The translations under genes and the position numbers were made by a program. The notes beneath the pieces are model-generated. The model had not been told where the DNA came from. It searched no databases and saw only the letters and a program-made list of their open reading frames with translations. A stretch of 64,000 nt of DNA, from NCBI GenBank assembly GCA_964612975.1, contig CAZTGC010000003.1, positions 1-64,000 of the forward strand, read 5' to 3'. Below, in pieces: positions 1-8,701 of the stretch; the first letter of the stretch is position 1, and every line of letters starts with the position of its first letter. This stretch comes from NZ13-RE01 sp964612975. Lineage in GTDB: Bacteria > Dictyoglomota > Dictyoglomia > Dictyoglomales > Dictyoglomaceae.

Positions 1-54
1 GATTAAAAAGTTTCTTAAACTTAATTTAAATTATACATCAAAATAACTTATTTG

Positions 55-83
55 TTGATATTCTCCTTAATCAATGTTAAATT
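55..83 (+). promoter_or_regulatory. putative promoter of the ureidoglycolate lyase-like gene
   Basis: TTGATA at 55-60, a 17-nt spacer and TAAATT at 78-83 form a plausible housekeeping promoter about 40 nt before the start codon at 123. The -10 box is weak and the region is AT-rich, so chance is possible. Confidence 0.35.
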
Positions 84-122
84 ATATCAAGAAAGGAAAT
101 AATTTTATTGGGAGGGTAAATA

Positions 123-617
123 ATGGAAATTAAAATAAAGTATCCTACCCCTGAGAATTTTATAAAATTTGGGAGCCTTGTTGTTCCTTCTTTTAAAAAT
201 CCTCCTGCAGTTTCCTCAGAAGTTTTTAATTACTACCATGATGTTGCTGATATTTCCTCTCTTGGGAATGAGGGATGTGTAGGTTATTTAGAGGTAAAAA
301 GGGATTTTAATAGAAAATTTATTCTTGAAAAATTAGAAAGGCATAAAAATACCTTGGAAGCATTTATTCCTCTTTCAGGAGTTGGTTTCATTTGTCTTGC
401 TCCACCTACTCCCAATAGATCGTTTCCTGATTTAAATTCCATAGAAGCCTTTTGGATTGATGGAAGTGTATCCTTTTTCCTTAATGAGGGAGTATGGCAT
501 TGGCTTCCTTTTCCTATAACTTCCGAATTAAAATTTATATTACTTCTTAAAAAACCTACAGTAAAAGAGGATATTGAGATTGTAGATTTACCTGAGAAAA
601 TGAAGATAAACTTGTAA
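123..617 (+). CDS. ureidoglycolate lyase (AllA) family protein
   Basis: The 164-residue protein has the length and general sequence of the ureidoglycolate lyase/hydrolase family, a small cupin-like fold that releases urea and glyoxylate from ureidoglycolate. Landmarks are the early VVPSF segment, a central IPLSGVGFICLAPP beta-rich stretch and GVWHWLPFPI near the C terminus, where the family has its conserved histidine-containing strand. GGGAGG lies 9 nt before the ATG. No other allantoin-degradation gene is in the window and the neighbours degrade sugars, so a real role in purine catabolism is doubtful. Related proteins of unknown substrate often sit in sugar-acid loci. The family is fairly sure, the substrate is not. 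Confidence 0.72.
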   Translation: MEIKIKYPTPENFIKFGSLVVPSFKNPPAVSSEVFNYYHDVADISSLGNEGCVGYLEVKRDFNRKFILEKLERHKNTLEAFIPLSGVGFICLAPPTPNRSFPDLNSIEAFWIDGSVSFFLNEGVWHWLPFPITSELKFILLLKKPTVKEDIEIVDLPEKMKINL

Positions 618-664
618 ACTTGTCTTTATTAAAAGGGTTTTCAAAGGTATCAATGATTATTTCT

Positions 665-850
665 TTTGCCTGCTTTTATCCCTAATATTTCAGAAAGATA
701 ATTTTCAAGTCCCAGGAATTCAAAGAAGGTTGGCGCCTAATTGAATTCAACAAGGATATCAATATCGCTACTTTTCTTCTGCTTTCCTTTAACCCATGAA
801 CCAAATATACCTATATTTTTTTCAATCTCTTGATTCGTTTCTGTATGGGA
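665..850 (-). pseudogene. decayed MNT-type minimal nucleotidyltransferase
   Basis: Reading leftwards, one frame gives IGIFGSWVKG, then SDIDILVEF, the GS...DxD active-site signature of MNT nucleotidyltransferases, the partner of HEPN toxins in MntA/HepT-type pairs. A stop codon at 737-739 follows at once, after which the same frame continues as FFEFLGLENYLSEILGIK, which is what the family normally has next. No start codon or full N terminus is preserved. The remainder of 618-1017 has no other supported gene; a few coding-like residues around 900-1000 could not be assigned. It is seen as a broken relic, and the family call rests on the motif. Confidence 0.6.
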
Positions 851-1017
851 TAGGTGAGAGGATTTTTGGGCTTTATCCCCTGAGTTCTTTATTAATTTAT
901 AAGTTTCTCCCGTTGTCCCAATTCCTATAAGTAGTCTTTGCCTTCAATTAGAAATTGGGTGGTAAATATGTCTTCACCACATGCCTTATTTATAATTTCG
1001 CCTCCAGTTAAATATTC

Positions 1018-2829
1018 TTAACCCTTTTTATATAGAGGGCCAAAGGTCTTACAGGCTCTAAAATCAGCTCCTTCAAGATCCTCTGTTCCAAACATACTCC
1101 AGGCACTGGGTCTAAATATTCTTTCCTCTTCCACATTATGCATGAAGACAGGAATTCTTAAAATTGATGCTAAGGTTATAAATAGATCTCCTACATGGCC
1201 ATAGGTTATGGCACAATGGTTAGCACCCCAATTTTCCATCACAGAATATATACTCCTAAAGGCTCCTTTTCCTGTTAATCTTGGAACAAACCAAGTAGTA
1301 GGCCAGGTGAGATTTGTTCTTCTATCAAGGATTTCATGGACCTCTGAAGGCAGTTCCAAAGTATATCCTTCTGCGATTTGTAAAACAGGTCCTAATCCCT
1401 TTACAATATTTAATCTGGATATGGTTACAGGCATTTTACCCTTTGTTATAAATTTTGTTGAGAAGCCTCCACCCCTAAAATATCCTAAATCTGCATAGCA
1501 AAATCTTGTTGCATTAAGGCATTTCATTACTTCGTCTTCTGTAATCTCCCAGAAGGGTTTAATAGCAGGTTTTCCGTCAATTTCTTGTTCTCCTGTTCCA
1601 TCAAGGGTTGCAGGACCAGAATTTATAAGATGGATTACTCCATCTTGAGCAAGACCTTCGGGTTTCCATCCTGTTACCCTATAAATTGCAGAGGGACTCC
1701 AATAGGTTCTTACATCTGCAAAGATCTGAGCAGTATTTGTAAGAAGGTGTCCAAAGAGCATGCATACACCATTTAAGCTATCATTTTCTGTTGCTAAAAT
1801 ATAAGGTTGTCTTAAGCCATTCCAATCAAAAGAGGAATTTAAGATTGCTTCCATAAAATCTCCGTTTGGGAAGTAATCGGTCCATTGACGTTGTCCTTGA
1901 AATCCAGCAATTATTGCATTGTGTCCTAAGCTTTCTTCGGGATATCCTATCTTCTCAAGTTTTTTATTTCCTACCATTAGATCCCTTATTATTAAGGCCA
2001 TTTTAACTACAAATTCCCAAACTTCATTTTTCTTTTTCTCATCTACTCTCTTTTCAGGAGGATTGGGATCTTCTCCCTCTTTACAATAATTTTTTACCCA
2101 TTCCATAGCTTTTTTAAATTCTTCCTCATCATATATCTTTTCCTCAATACGCCTTATTATTTCCGTCATATCCACACACTCTACCCTCATTCCCAAATAA
2201 TCCTCAAAGAAGTCAGGATCAACAATGGATCCTGCAATTCCCATGGAGACACTTCCAATGGCAAGATAGGATTTATTCTTCATTATGGAAACTGCTAATC
2301 CAGTTTTCACAAATTTTAGGATCTTTTCTTGAACATCAGTGGGAATAGAAAAATCATCTTTATCCTGGACATCTTTTCCATAAATTTTAAAAACAGGTAA
2401 TCCCTTCTGATTATGGGCTGCAGAAACTGCTGCAAGATAAACTGCTCCAGGTCTTTCTGTTCCATTAAATCCCCAAACCGCTTTTGGAATATCAAGGGAC
2501 ATATCCATGGTTTCAGAGCCATAACACCAGCAAGGAGTGACGCTAATGGATACTCCTACACCTTCCTTTTTGAATAATTCATCAGCCATTCTTGCCTCAG
2601 TAACACCTCCAATACATCTTGGAGGAATAACACATGGAACCTTTTCTCCATGGGGAAGATAAATATTATTTTCTATTAATTCAGCAACAGATTTAGCTAA
2701 TTTCATGGCTTGTTCTTCAAGGGATTCCCTAACACCCCCATATCTTCCATCAATGGTGGGGCGTATTCCTACTTTTGGGTAATCCTCAACAAATCTTTTT
2801 TCACCTTTTAAAATTGGGATAGAATTCAT
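1018..2829 (-). CDS. fucI: L-fucose isomerase
   Basis: This 603-residue protein is full length for FucI (about 590), the manganese-dependent hexameric enzyme that interconverts L-fucose and L-fuculose and also accepts D-arabinose. Family landmarks are VGIRPTIDGRYGGVRESLE at the N terminus, AGFQGQRQWTDYFPNGD and ATENDSLNG in the middle, where the acidic metal ligands lie, and NWGANHCAITYGHVGD near the C terminus with the family's histidine. The ATG at 2829 has AAGGGGTG in front of it. It lies about 450 bp downstream of the GH127 gene with a lacI relic between, so it may be in the same transcription unit. No fuculose-phosphate aldolase (FucA) is visible in the window. The isomerase assignment is secure. 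Confidence 0.95.
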   Translation of the reverse strand: MNSIPILKGEKRFVEDYPKVGIRPTIDGRYGGVRESLEEQAMKLAKSVAELIENNIYLPHGEKVPCVIPPRCIGGVTEARMADELFKKEGVGVSISVTPCWCYGSETMDMSLDIPKAVWGFNGTERPGAVYLAAVSAAHNQKGLPVFKIYGKDVQDKDDFSIPTDVQEKILKFVKTGLAVSIMKNKSYLAIGSVSMGIAGSIVDPDFFEDYLGMRVECVDMTEIIRRIEEKIYDEEEFKKAMEWVKNYCKEGEDPNPPEKRVDEKKKNEVWEFVVKMALIIRDLMVGNKKLEKIGYPEESLGHNAIIAGFQGQRQWTDYFPNGDFMEAILNSSFDWNGLRQPYILATENDSLNGVCMLFGHLLTNTAQIFADVRTYWSPSAIYRVTGWKPEGLAQDGVIHLINSGPATLDGTGEQEIDGKPAIKPFWEITEDEVMKCLNATRFCYADLGYFRGGGFSTKFITKGKMPVTISRLNIVKGLGPVLQIAEGYTLELPSEVHEILDRRTNLTWPTTWFVPRLTGKGAFRSIYSVMENWGANHCAITYGHVGDLFITLASILRIPVFMHNVEEERIFRPSAWSMFGTEDLEGADFRACKTFGPLYKKG

Positions 2830-3036
2830 ATAAACACCCCTTTCTAATTTTTAATTTAAAATTCTGCACCAAAACCCCCATGGTATATGCAGGTTGCTTA
2901 ACTAATGTTAAGAATTTTATAGTTGCAGTTTTCTTTAATGCTAAACTTCGGGCTATAGAATTTGGAACGTATCCTAATTTTTCGATGGCCTTTAATACTT
3001 TCTCTGGGGTATCCTCTCTCACATTATTCTTACCCT
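2801..3036 (-). pseudogene. internally deleted lacI-type repressor relic
   Basis: From about 3036 leftwards the frame reads GKNNVREDTPEKVLKAIEKL, then GYVPNSIARSLALKKTATIK, the second half of a LacI helix-turn-helix and hinge. It then jumps to FLTLVKQPAYTMGV, which matches FLTVISQPAYSMGV near the C terminus of the intact LacI at 12773-13795. About 200 residues of sugar-binding domain are therefore missing in frame, and the first helix of the DNA-binding domain is replaced by unrelated sequence with a stop. A GTG at 3022 leaves a 73-codon open frame that runs into the start of fucI. It cannot make a working repressor. Confidence 0.75.
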
Positions 3037-3275
3037 AAAAAGAAAAAATTGTAAAGATTTTTATAAGAAATTATTAGGGTGAAATGATATTTAATTTTTT
3101 ATTTGTTAATTTCCCTATATAATGTTCATTAAAATGTGTAGTAACCCGTAGGACTCTGTCATAAATGAACTAGTAGTAGAAAAATTCTGTCAACTTTTGA
3201 GAATTTATCTACGAATGGATTGACAGGTAAAGTTTTTATTTTCCTTGTTATTCTCAATTTTACTCCCTTCTCCCC
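3037..3275. other. intergenic stretch without a supported gene
   Basis: About 240 bp between the lacI relic and the GH127 stop codon. It is AT-rich, has stops in all frames and contains two TTGACA-like hexamers on the minus strand (plus-strand copies of TGTCAA near 3198 and 3228), neither with a convincing -10 box. A separate fucI promoter is possible but not demonstrated. Confidence 0.4.
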
Positions 3276-5039
3276 TTACTCTATTAAGAAATATATACTG
3301 TACTTTTCTTCGTCAATGTAACAAAGAGGAATAAATAATATATCCTCATTTTGTCCAATAGTAGTGTATTTAAATAACTCATAATATGTCTTATTAATTG
3401 GTACAATTACTTCATCTAATTTTCTTCCCTGAAGATAAATTTTCTTTCTATTTTCACACAGTCCTGCTAACACTATAGGTCCTACCATAAAAGCCACTTG
3501 ATCCCGATCATCTAACATCGGGGAAGTTTCAACTGCTTTATAAAAAGTAAGTTCTATTTTATCTTCATTCCACCTTTCTTTTAATTGAATATATGGAGAA
3601 TTATCAATAGTATAATAGGAGTTTCCATTTATTTTTACTTCTAACTTCTTAGCCCAACAGGGTTTTCTTATTGCAAGTTCAAATTCTACCGAATCCTTGC
3701 ATTTAATATCTATAAATATTTCATCTTTTTCTGCTGTACCCGCAAAACTTATATATCTCCCATTGAAATGCTGAGTTATTGAGATTTCATTTCCATTTTC
3801 ATCCTTCCAGGTTACAGATGAAGGTATAAATTGACTTATTAATATTCCCCTTTGGCTATTATAATAAATTATGTCATTATATATAGTATGTGCTTGCACC
3901 AGTGTTCCATGGCAGCACCAAAAATCATTTGTAGGTTTCCCCCATTTCTTTTGACTACCACTTAGAAGAGGTAAAAAATATGCTATCATACCATCTTTAA
4001 GCCTTTGCTGGGCAAATAATCCATTGTAGATATTCCTTTCTATATAATCGCTATATTTTTTATCGCCTGTCCATCTAAACAGATATTCTGCCAAACGTAT
4101 CATATTGTAAACCACACAATGCTCCTGGTTTGAATTACCAAGATATTCCCTCTGCTTATGCTTTGGCGTCCAACATTCGCCTAATGTCTGTCCACCTGTG
4201 CAAAAGTAGCCTCGTTCATCTACTGCTTCCTTCCAATAATTCTCAACTATCTTTCTAAATATCTCTTCACCTGTAATTTCCCATGTCCTAGCAGCCCCAT
4301 GTATCTCAGGAATAGTAGTATTTGCGTGTCTACCTGTTAAAACATCTTCACCTATTAAAATTTTATCAAATAATCTACCCCTATAGTATCTTTCCATTAA
4401 AAATTTGTATCTATCATCTTTTGTAATATTATAGAGTTCAGCCCAAATTTCCAACATTCCACCAGTTTCATAATCCAAAAGATCATCCATCTTTTTGCGT
4501 GAAAACTGTCCACTCCATCTATAAAACCAATTTGCCCATCTATCTGCTATTTCTAACGCTTTTTGATTTAATGCACACTTATACATGTCTATAAGTCCCA
4601 TAAAAGTCTTATGCACTGTATAATGAGGCGCCCATACCCTTTTCCCTCGTGCCATCCATTCAAAATATTTCTCAGGTATTGATCCTACCCACTCTCCTCC
4701 ATTTTCCTTTTGACACTTTTCTAATTCATTTACAATATAATCAGCCTTTCCTTTTATTTCTTCGTCTCCAAAATTAGCATATATTCTTGCTGCAGCAGAT
4801 AACCAGTGTCCCAAAAAGTGTCCTCTTAACTGACATGTTGGAGATTCCCATCCCCCATGAATATCATGGGGAAGATAACTCCAGCTTATTAATCCAGACT
4901 CCAAATAGTAATTCTGAAGTAGATTCTCTGTCTTAAGAGACAACATGTAGTTTCTATTTTTCTCATACCTCATGTAAAATTCACTTTCACTAAAAAGGGT
5001 TGCTTTCAATGGTTTTAAATTCTGCACATTATACTGCAT
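3276..5039 (-). CDS. GH127 family (DUF1680) beta-L-arabinofuranosidase-like hydrolase
   Basis: This 587-residue protein, without a signal peptide, matches the GH127/DUF1680 family, whose founding member HypBA1 removes terminal beta-L-arabinofuranose using a zinc-bound cysteine nucleophile. The expected Zn ligands and nucleophile are visible: E306 and C308 in NQEHCVVYNM, and C375-C376 in FWCCHGT. The (alpha/alpha)6-barrel motifs GHFLGHWLSAAARIYA, PHYTVHKTFMGLIDMY and GRHANTTIPEIHGAARTWE are present. AAGGAGG precedes the ATG. It is the last hydrolase of the leftward operon, just after GH95, which suggests cytoplasmic trimming of imported plant cell-wall oligosaccharides. The exact linkage is not readable, because the family also includes other activities. 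Confidence 0.88.
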   Translation of the reverse strand: MQYNVQNLKPLKATLFSESEFYMRYEKNRNYMLSLKTENLLQNYYLESGLISWSYLPHDIHGGWESPTCQLRGHFLGHWLSAAARIYANFGDEEIKGKADYIVNELEKCQKENGGEWVGSIPEKYFEWMARGKRVWAPHYTVHKTFMGLIDMYKCALNQKALEIADRWANWFYRWSGQFSRKKMDDLLDYETGGMLEIWAELYNITKDDRYKFLMERYYRGRLFDKILIGEDVLTGRHANTTIPEIHGAARTWEITGEEIFRKIVENYWKEAVDERGYFCTGGQTLGECWTPKHKQREYLGNSNQEHCVVYNMIRLAEYLFRWTGDKKYSDYIERNIYNGLFAQQRLKDGMIAYFLPLLSGSQKKWGKPTNDFWCCHGTLVQAHTIYNDIIYYNSQRGILISQFIPSSVTWKDENGNEISITQHFNGRYISFAGTAEKDEIFIDIKCKDSVEFELAIRKPCWAKKLEVKINGNSYYTIDNSPYIQLKERWNEDKIELTFYKAVETSPMLDDRDQVAFMVGPIVLAGLCENRKKIYLQGRKLDEVIVPINKTYYELFKYTTIGQNEDILFIPLCYIDEEKYSIYFLIE

Positions 5040-5106
5040 ATTTTCTCCTCCTTTTTTGTTAGACTTTTTTCGAAAATTTTCAAAATATTTAAAGATTAGT
5101 CACTTT

Positions 5107-7383
5107 TTATAGCCCAAAGTTTCTATTAGTAATTACTTTCTCTTCTCCTGGTTTACCACTAATAAATATTATTTTGTCCTTGTACTTTATTTTAACCTCT
5201 TGCATAAAGCCAAGTTTAATTTTAACTTTTTGGAGTTCATTATCTTTCCATTCAATATCAATAACGTGTCCCCCTCTTGCCTTAACCCCTCTAATATAGC
5301 CACCTTTCCAACTTAGGGGTAAAGCGGGTAATATTTCTACTATTCCTTCATGTGATTGTAAAAGCATTTCAACAATTCCTGCCGTTGCTCCAAAGTTTCC
5401 ATCAATCTGAAAAAGGGGAGAGTTGTTAAATAAAATAGGAGGGTTATTAAATAAATTAGGCATTGTGGACTTTCTTAAAAGCTCTAATATATTGTAATAT
5501 GCCTTCTCTCCATCTTTTAATCGAGCTAAGAGACAAATTACCCATGCTCTACTCCAGCCTGAATGGCCTGAACCAAAAGAAATTCTTTTTTCAAGTGTCT
5601 TTTTAGCTGCTTCAAAAAGTTCGGGCGTCTTCTCTTTTGTTATTAGACTTTCAGGATAAAGTCCAAATAGATGAGATATGTGCCTATGTCCAGGCTCTGC
5701 TTCCTCGTAGTCTTCAATCCATTCTTGAATTTGCCCATGTCTGCCAATTTTAATTGGTGGCAATCTCTTTAAGGCTTCTTCTAACTGATGGGCAAAGTCA
5801 AAATCTCTATTCAAAATTTTAGTTGCCTCAATAACTTTTCTAAAAAGTGCTGTTGTCAATTGAATATCCATTGTAGGTGAATATGTTAAGCTACATATAT
5901 CTCCATTGGGTAGTATATAGCTATTCTCAGGAGATAAAGAGGGGCAAGTCACAAGATAGCCATTCTTGTCTTCAACCATGTAATCAAGTAAAAACATGGC
6001 TGCCTCTTTCATTGTTTCATAATGAGACTCCAAAAATTCGATATCGCCTGTATATTCATAATGATCCCATATATGGAGGCACAACCAAACTGCACCCATT
6101 GGCCAGTGGGTTGCAGATAAATAAACGTCCTGAGGAGCAGTGTCTCCCCAAATATCTATATTGTGGTGTGCACAAAAGCCTCGACAACCGTACATTTTTT
6201 CCGCAGTTTTTCTTCCCCTTACTCTCATTCTTTCTATCAAATCAAAAAGTGGTAGATGACATTCTGAAAGATTGCAAATCTCAGCAGGCCAGTAATTCAT
6301 TTCTGTATTTATATTTATAGTATATTTACTATCCCATGGAGGTAACATATCTTTGTTCCATATCCCTTGTAGATTTGCAGGAAGACTTCCAGGACGACTA
6401 CTGGAAATAAGTAAATATCTTCCAAATTGAAAATATAAAGATATTAAAGCTAAATCATTTTTTCCTTCTCTTAACATATTTAAACGTTCAGGTGTGGGTA
6501 TGTTAAACACAGTTTTATCTTCATTCTCAAGATAAAATTCCACCCTTTTAAACAAAGAAGTATAATCAATGATATGATCCTCATATAACTTTTCATAGCC
6601 TTTTTGAGCGGCTTTTTGAAGTATATCTAAGGTATATCCAAAATAGTCAGATACTCTATAACTTGTAGTAGAAGAAATTAACAATATAACTTCCGATGCA
6701 TTCTCAACAAATAAGGTTTCACCAATTGAATAAACTCTGCCATCTATTGTTAAAGCTTTGACCATACCACAAAAATAAAGTCCCTTCTCTCCACCATTAA
6801 ACACCTCAATAAATATCGTGTCATTTTCTATATGACCACTTCTATTTACATATCTCTCATTTATTCTTCGCAATACTGCAGAAAATGAAATTTTTTGGCC
6901 ACCTTTACATTTGAATTTTGCAACAATTACATTATCTGGATATGAAGCAAAATATTCTCTCTCATACTCTACTCCGTTTAACTTAAAACTTACTTTTGCA
7001 ATTGCTCTCTCAATATCAAGCTTGCGTATATATCTCTCTGCTTTATTTTCATCAATATCAAAATCTATATACAAAAATCCTAAAGGCTCATAGTGTCCTT
7101 GACTTGGTGGGGTAGCACTTAAAGCAAAAGCAGCAAGTCTTTCTGCTTCTTTTACTTCTCCTTTAAGTAAAAGCTCCCGTATTAGGGGTAAATATTGTTT
7201 AGCATCAGGATTTTCTCTTTCCATTGGCCCATCAGACCAGATACTGTCTTCATTAAGTTGAAGAATTTCTCCCTTAATTGTTCCATAAATCATTGCTCCT
7301 AATTTTCCATTTCCTATTGGTATTGCTTCATTCCAATCACGAGCAGGACTGTTAAAAAAAATTTTTAAATTATTTTTTTCCAT
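5107..7383 (-). CDS. GH95 family alpha-L-fucosidase/galactosidase-like hydrolase
   Basis: With the ATG at 7383 the protein has 758 residues; GGAGG lies 9 nt before this codon. A TTG at 7410 would overlap that ribosome binding site and is less likely. GH95 enzymes invert terminal alpha-1,2-L-fucosides or alpha-L-galactosides. The N-terminal domain begins FFNSPARDWNEAIPIGNGKLGAM, split here as SPARDW and PIGNGKLGAM. The barrel shows ININTEMNYWPAE (catalytic asparagine pair, about residue 360), CPSLSPEN (catalytic glutamate, about 486) and IDGNFGATAG (base-orienting aspartate, about 690). No signal peptide is present, so it is cytoplasmic. Adjacent to GH127 and upstream of fucI, it could release fucose from a xyloglucan-type oligosaccharide. 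Confidence 0.9.
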   Translation of the reverse strand: MEKNNLKIFFNSPARDWNEAIPIGNGKLGAMIYGTIKGEILQLNEDSIWSDGPMERENPDAKQYLPLIRELLLKGEVKEAERLAAFALSATPPSQGHYEPLGFLYIDFDIDENKAERYIRKLDIERAIAKVSFKLNGVEYEREYFASYPDNVIVAKFKCKGGQKISFSAVLRRINERYVNRSGHIENDTIFIEVFNGGEKGLYFCGMVKALTIDGRVYSIGETLFVENASEVILLISSTTSYRVSDYFGYTLDILQKAAQKGYEKLYEDHIIDYTSLFKRVEFYLENEDKTVFNIPTPERLNMLREGKNDLALISLYFQFGRYLLISSSRPGSLPANLQGIWNKDMLPPWDSKYTININTEMNYWPAEICNLSECHLPLFDLIERMRVRGRKTAEKMYGCRGFCAHHNIDIWGDTAPQDVYLSATHWPMGAVWLCLHIWDHYEYTGDIEFLESHYETMKEAAMFLLDYMVEDKNGYLVTCPSLSPENSYILPNGDICSLTYSPTMDIQLTTALFRKVIEATKILNRDFDFAHQLEEALKRLPPIKIGRHGQIQEWIEDYEEAEPGHRHISHLFGLYPESLITKEKTPELFEAAKKTLEKRISFGSGHSGWSRAWVICLLARLKDGEKAYYNILELLRKSTMPNLFNNPPILFNNSPLFQIDGNFGATAGIVEMLLQSHEGIVEILPALPLSWKGGYIRGVKARGGHVIDIEWKDNELQKVKIKLGFMQEVKIKYKDKIIFISGKPGEEKVITNRNFGL

Positions 7384-7416
7384 GAATGTATACCTCCAGA
7401 TTTTTCTCAAAATTTT

Positions 7417-8697
7417 TTATTTTACAGCATAGATATAATCGTCAATAATCATTCCTATCTTATCTAATATAATCTCCATAACTTCTCCTTTAATTTCTCC
7501 CCTCCTTATTTTCTGGTACTGATATGGAAAATACTGACTTATAAGCCAAGAGGGAATTTCAATGTTCTCTAAATTCCTAATAAGTGAATAAATAGCATCT
7601 TTCACATTTTTATTTTCAAAATAATATCTCCATCTATCAAGATAACTATATAAAAGCTTAACCCTAATCAACTTATCATTTGCATCAAAGTATTTAATCC
7701 AATAACTTCTATTGTTTAGCATTGTATCTAATAAAATTTCTTTAAATCTTGATAATTTCGAAACTTTATCCTTATAGATTTCCTCTTCAATATGTGAAAG
7801 TGCTATTAAAGCTTCACGCAAAGCAAAGGTAAGAGCAGGACCAACCTTTAGAACAAAAATACCACATTCTACCATTCTTTTTAGATTCTCTTTTATCTGA
7901 TAATCTGTGGAATGCCCTTCAAAAACTATATTATACTTTGCTAATATTTCTTTGAATGACTTTACTTTTTCTGGGTCAAAATCAAAAATTTCATCCCTTC
8001 CAAATTCAGTACCAAAGTTTGCAACAACAGCAATTACATAATCGAATACTTGTTCTATACCCTCTTCTTTAAATGCTTTTTCAAAATATTCAAGGCTTTT
8101 TTCTAACTCTTCCTTAGTGGTAACTCTTTGAGAGGGAGAAGACTCCCCACCTGGGGGTGGAACATCAGTTCCTATTACATATACCGGTCTTATAGCATTA
8201 GAATTACTCAAAGAGACCTTCTTAAAGGAGTCCTCAGCTACTTTACAAAGTAAGGCGGTCCTTTTAGCAATTATTTCATAATCTATAGTAGTTTCGTTTT
8301 TTAAAGGTATACTGGTATCAATGTGAATTTTAACGAATCCTGCTTCTATATATTCCTTTATCATTTGTTTAGCATATTCTATCGCAATTTCTGGCTCTTT
8401 ATCACCCCACACAAATGGTCCTAAATGATCCCCGCCCAAAATCATTCTTTCAAAAGGGAAATCAACTTTTTGGGCAATTTTCATAATCCATTCTTTAAAA
8501 TGAAATGGAGTTAATCCAGAATATCCTCCAAACTGATTTACCTGGTTTGCTGTAGTCTCAATAATAATTGGTAGATCTGTTCTTTTTATTCTTTTTAAGA
8601 CTGCTTCTAAAACTATTTCATTTGAAGAACAAATTGAAATAATCCCTCTTAAACTATGCTCTTTATTTACTAAACCTATTAATGGATTTTCTTTCAT
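7417..8697 (-). CDS. GatZ/KbaZ-like protein (D-tagatose-1,6-bisphosphate aldolase subunit or ketose-phosphate 4-epimerase family)
   Basis: The 426 residues match the whole length of GatZ/KbaZ (about 420), with ETTANQVNQFGGYSGLTP, ILGGDHLGP and KIHIDTSIP as hallmarks. In enterobacteria GatZ/KbaZ is the non-catalytic partner of the class II aldolase GatY/KbaY. No GatY/KbaY is present in the window. Stand-alone relatives have been described as C4-epimerases of ketoses or their phosphates, which would fit better here. It starts 4 nt after the FGGY kinase stop, and a GatD-like dehydrogenase sits three genes upstream, so a galactitol/tagatose-like route is suggested. Family is certain; the reaction is inferred. 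Confidence 0.85.
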   Translation of the reverse strand: MKENPLIGLVNKEHSLRGIISICSSNEIVLEAVLKRIKRTDLPIIIETTANQVNQFGGYSGLTPFHFKEWIMKIAQKVDFPFERMILGGDHLGPFVWGDKEPEIAIEYAKQMIKEYIEAGFVKIHIDTSIPLKNETTIDYEIIAKRTALLCKVAEDSFKKVSLSNSNAIRPVYVIGTDVPPPGGESSPSQRVTTKEELEKSLEYFEKAFKEEGIEQVFDYVIAVVANFGTEFGRDEIFDFDPEKVKSFKEILAKYNIVFEGHSTDYQIKENLKRMVECGIFVLKVGPALTFALREALIALSHIEEEIYKDKVSKLSRFKEILLDTMLNNRSYWIKYFDANDKLIRVKLLYSYLDRWRYYFENKNVKDAIYSLIRNLENIEIPSWLISQYFPYQYQKIRRGEIKGEVMEIILDKIGMIIDDYIYAVK

Positions 8698-8701
8698 ATT
8701 G

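Noticed and set aside
5877..6320. 147-codon plus-strand frame
   Set aside because: Lies fully inside the GH95 gene on the other strand, which has conserved catalytic motifs.
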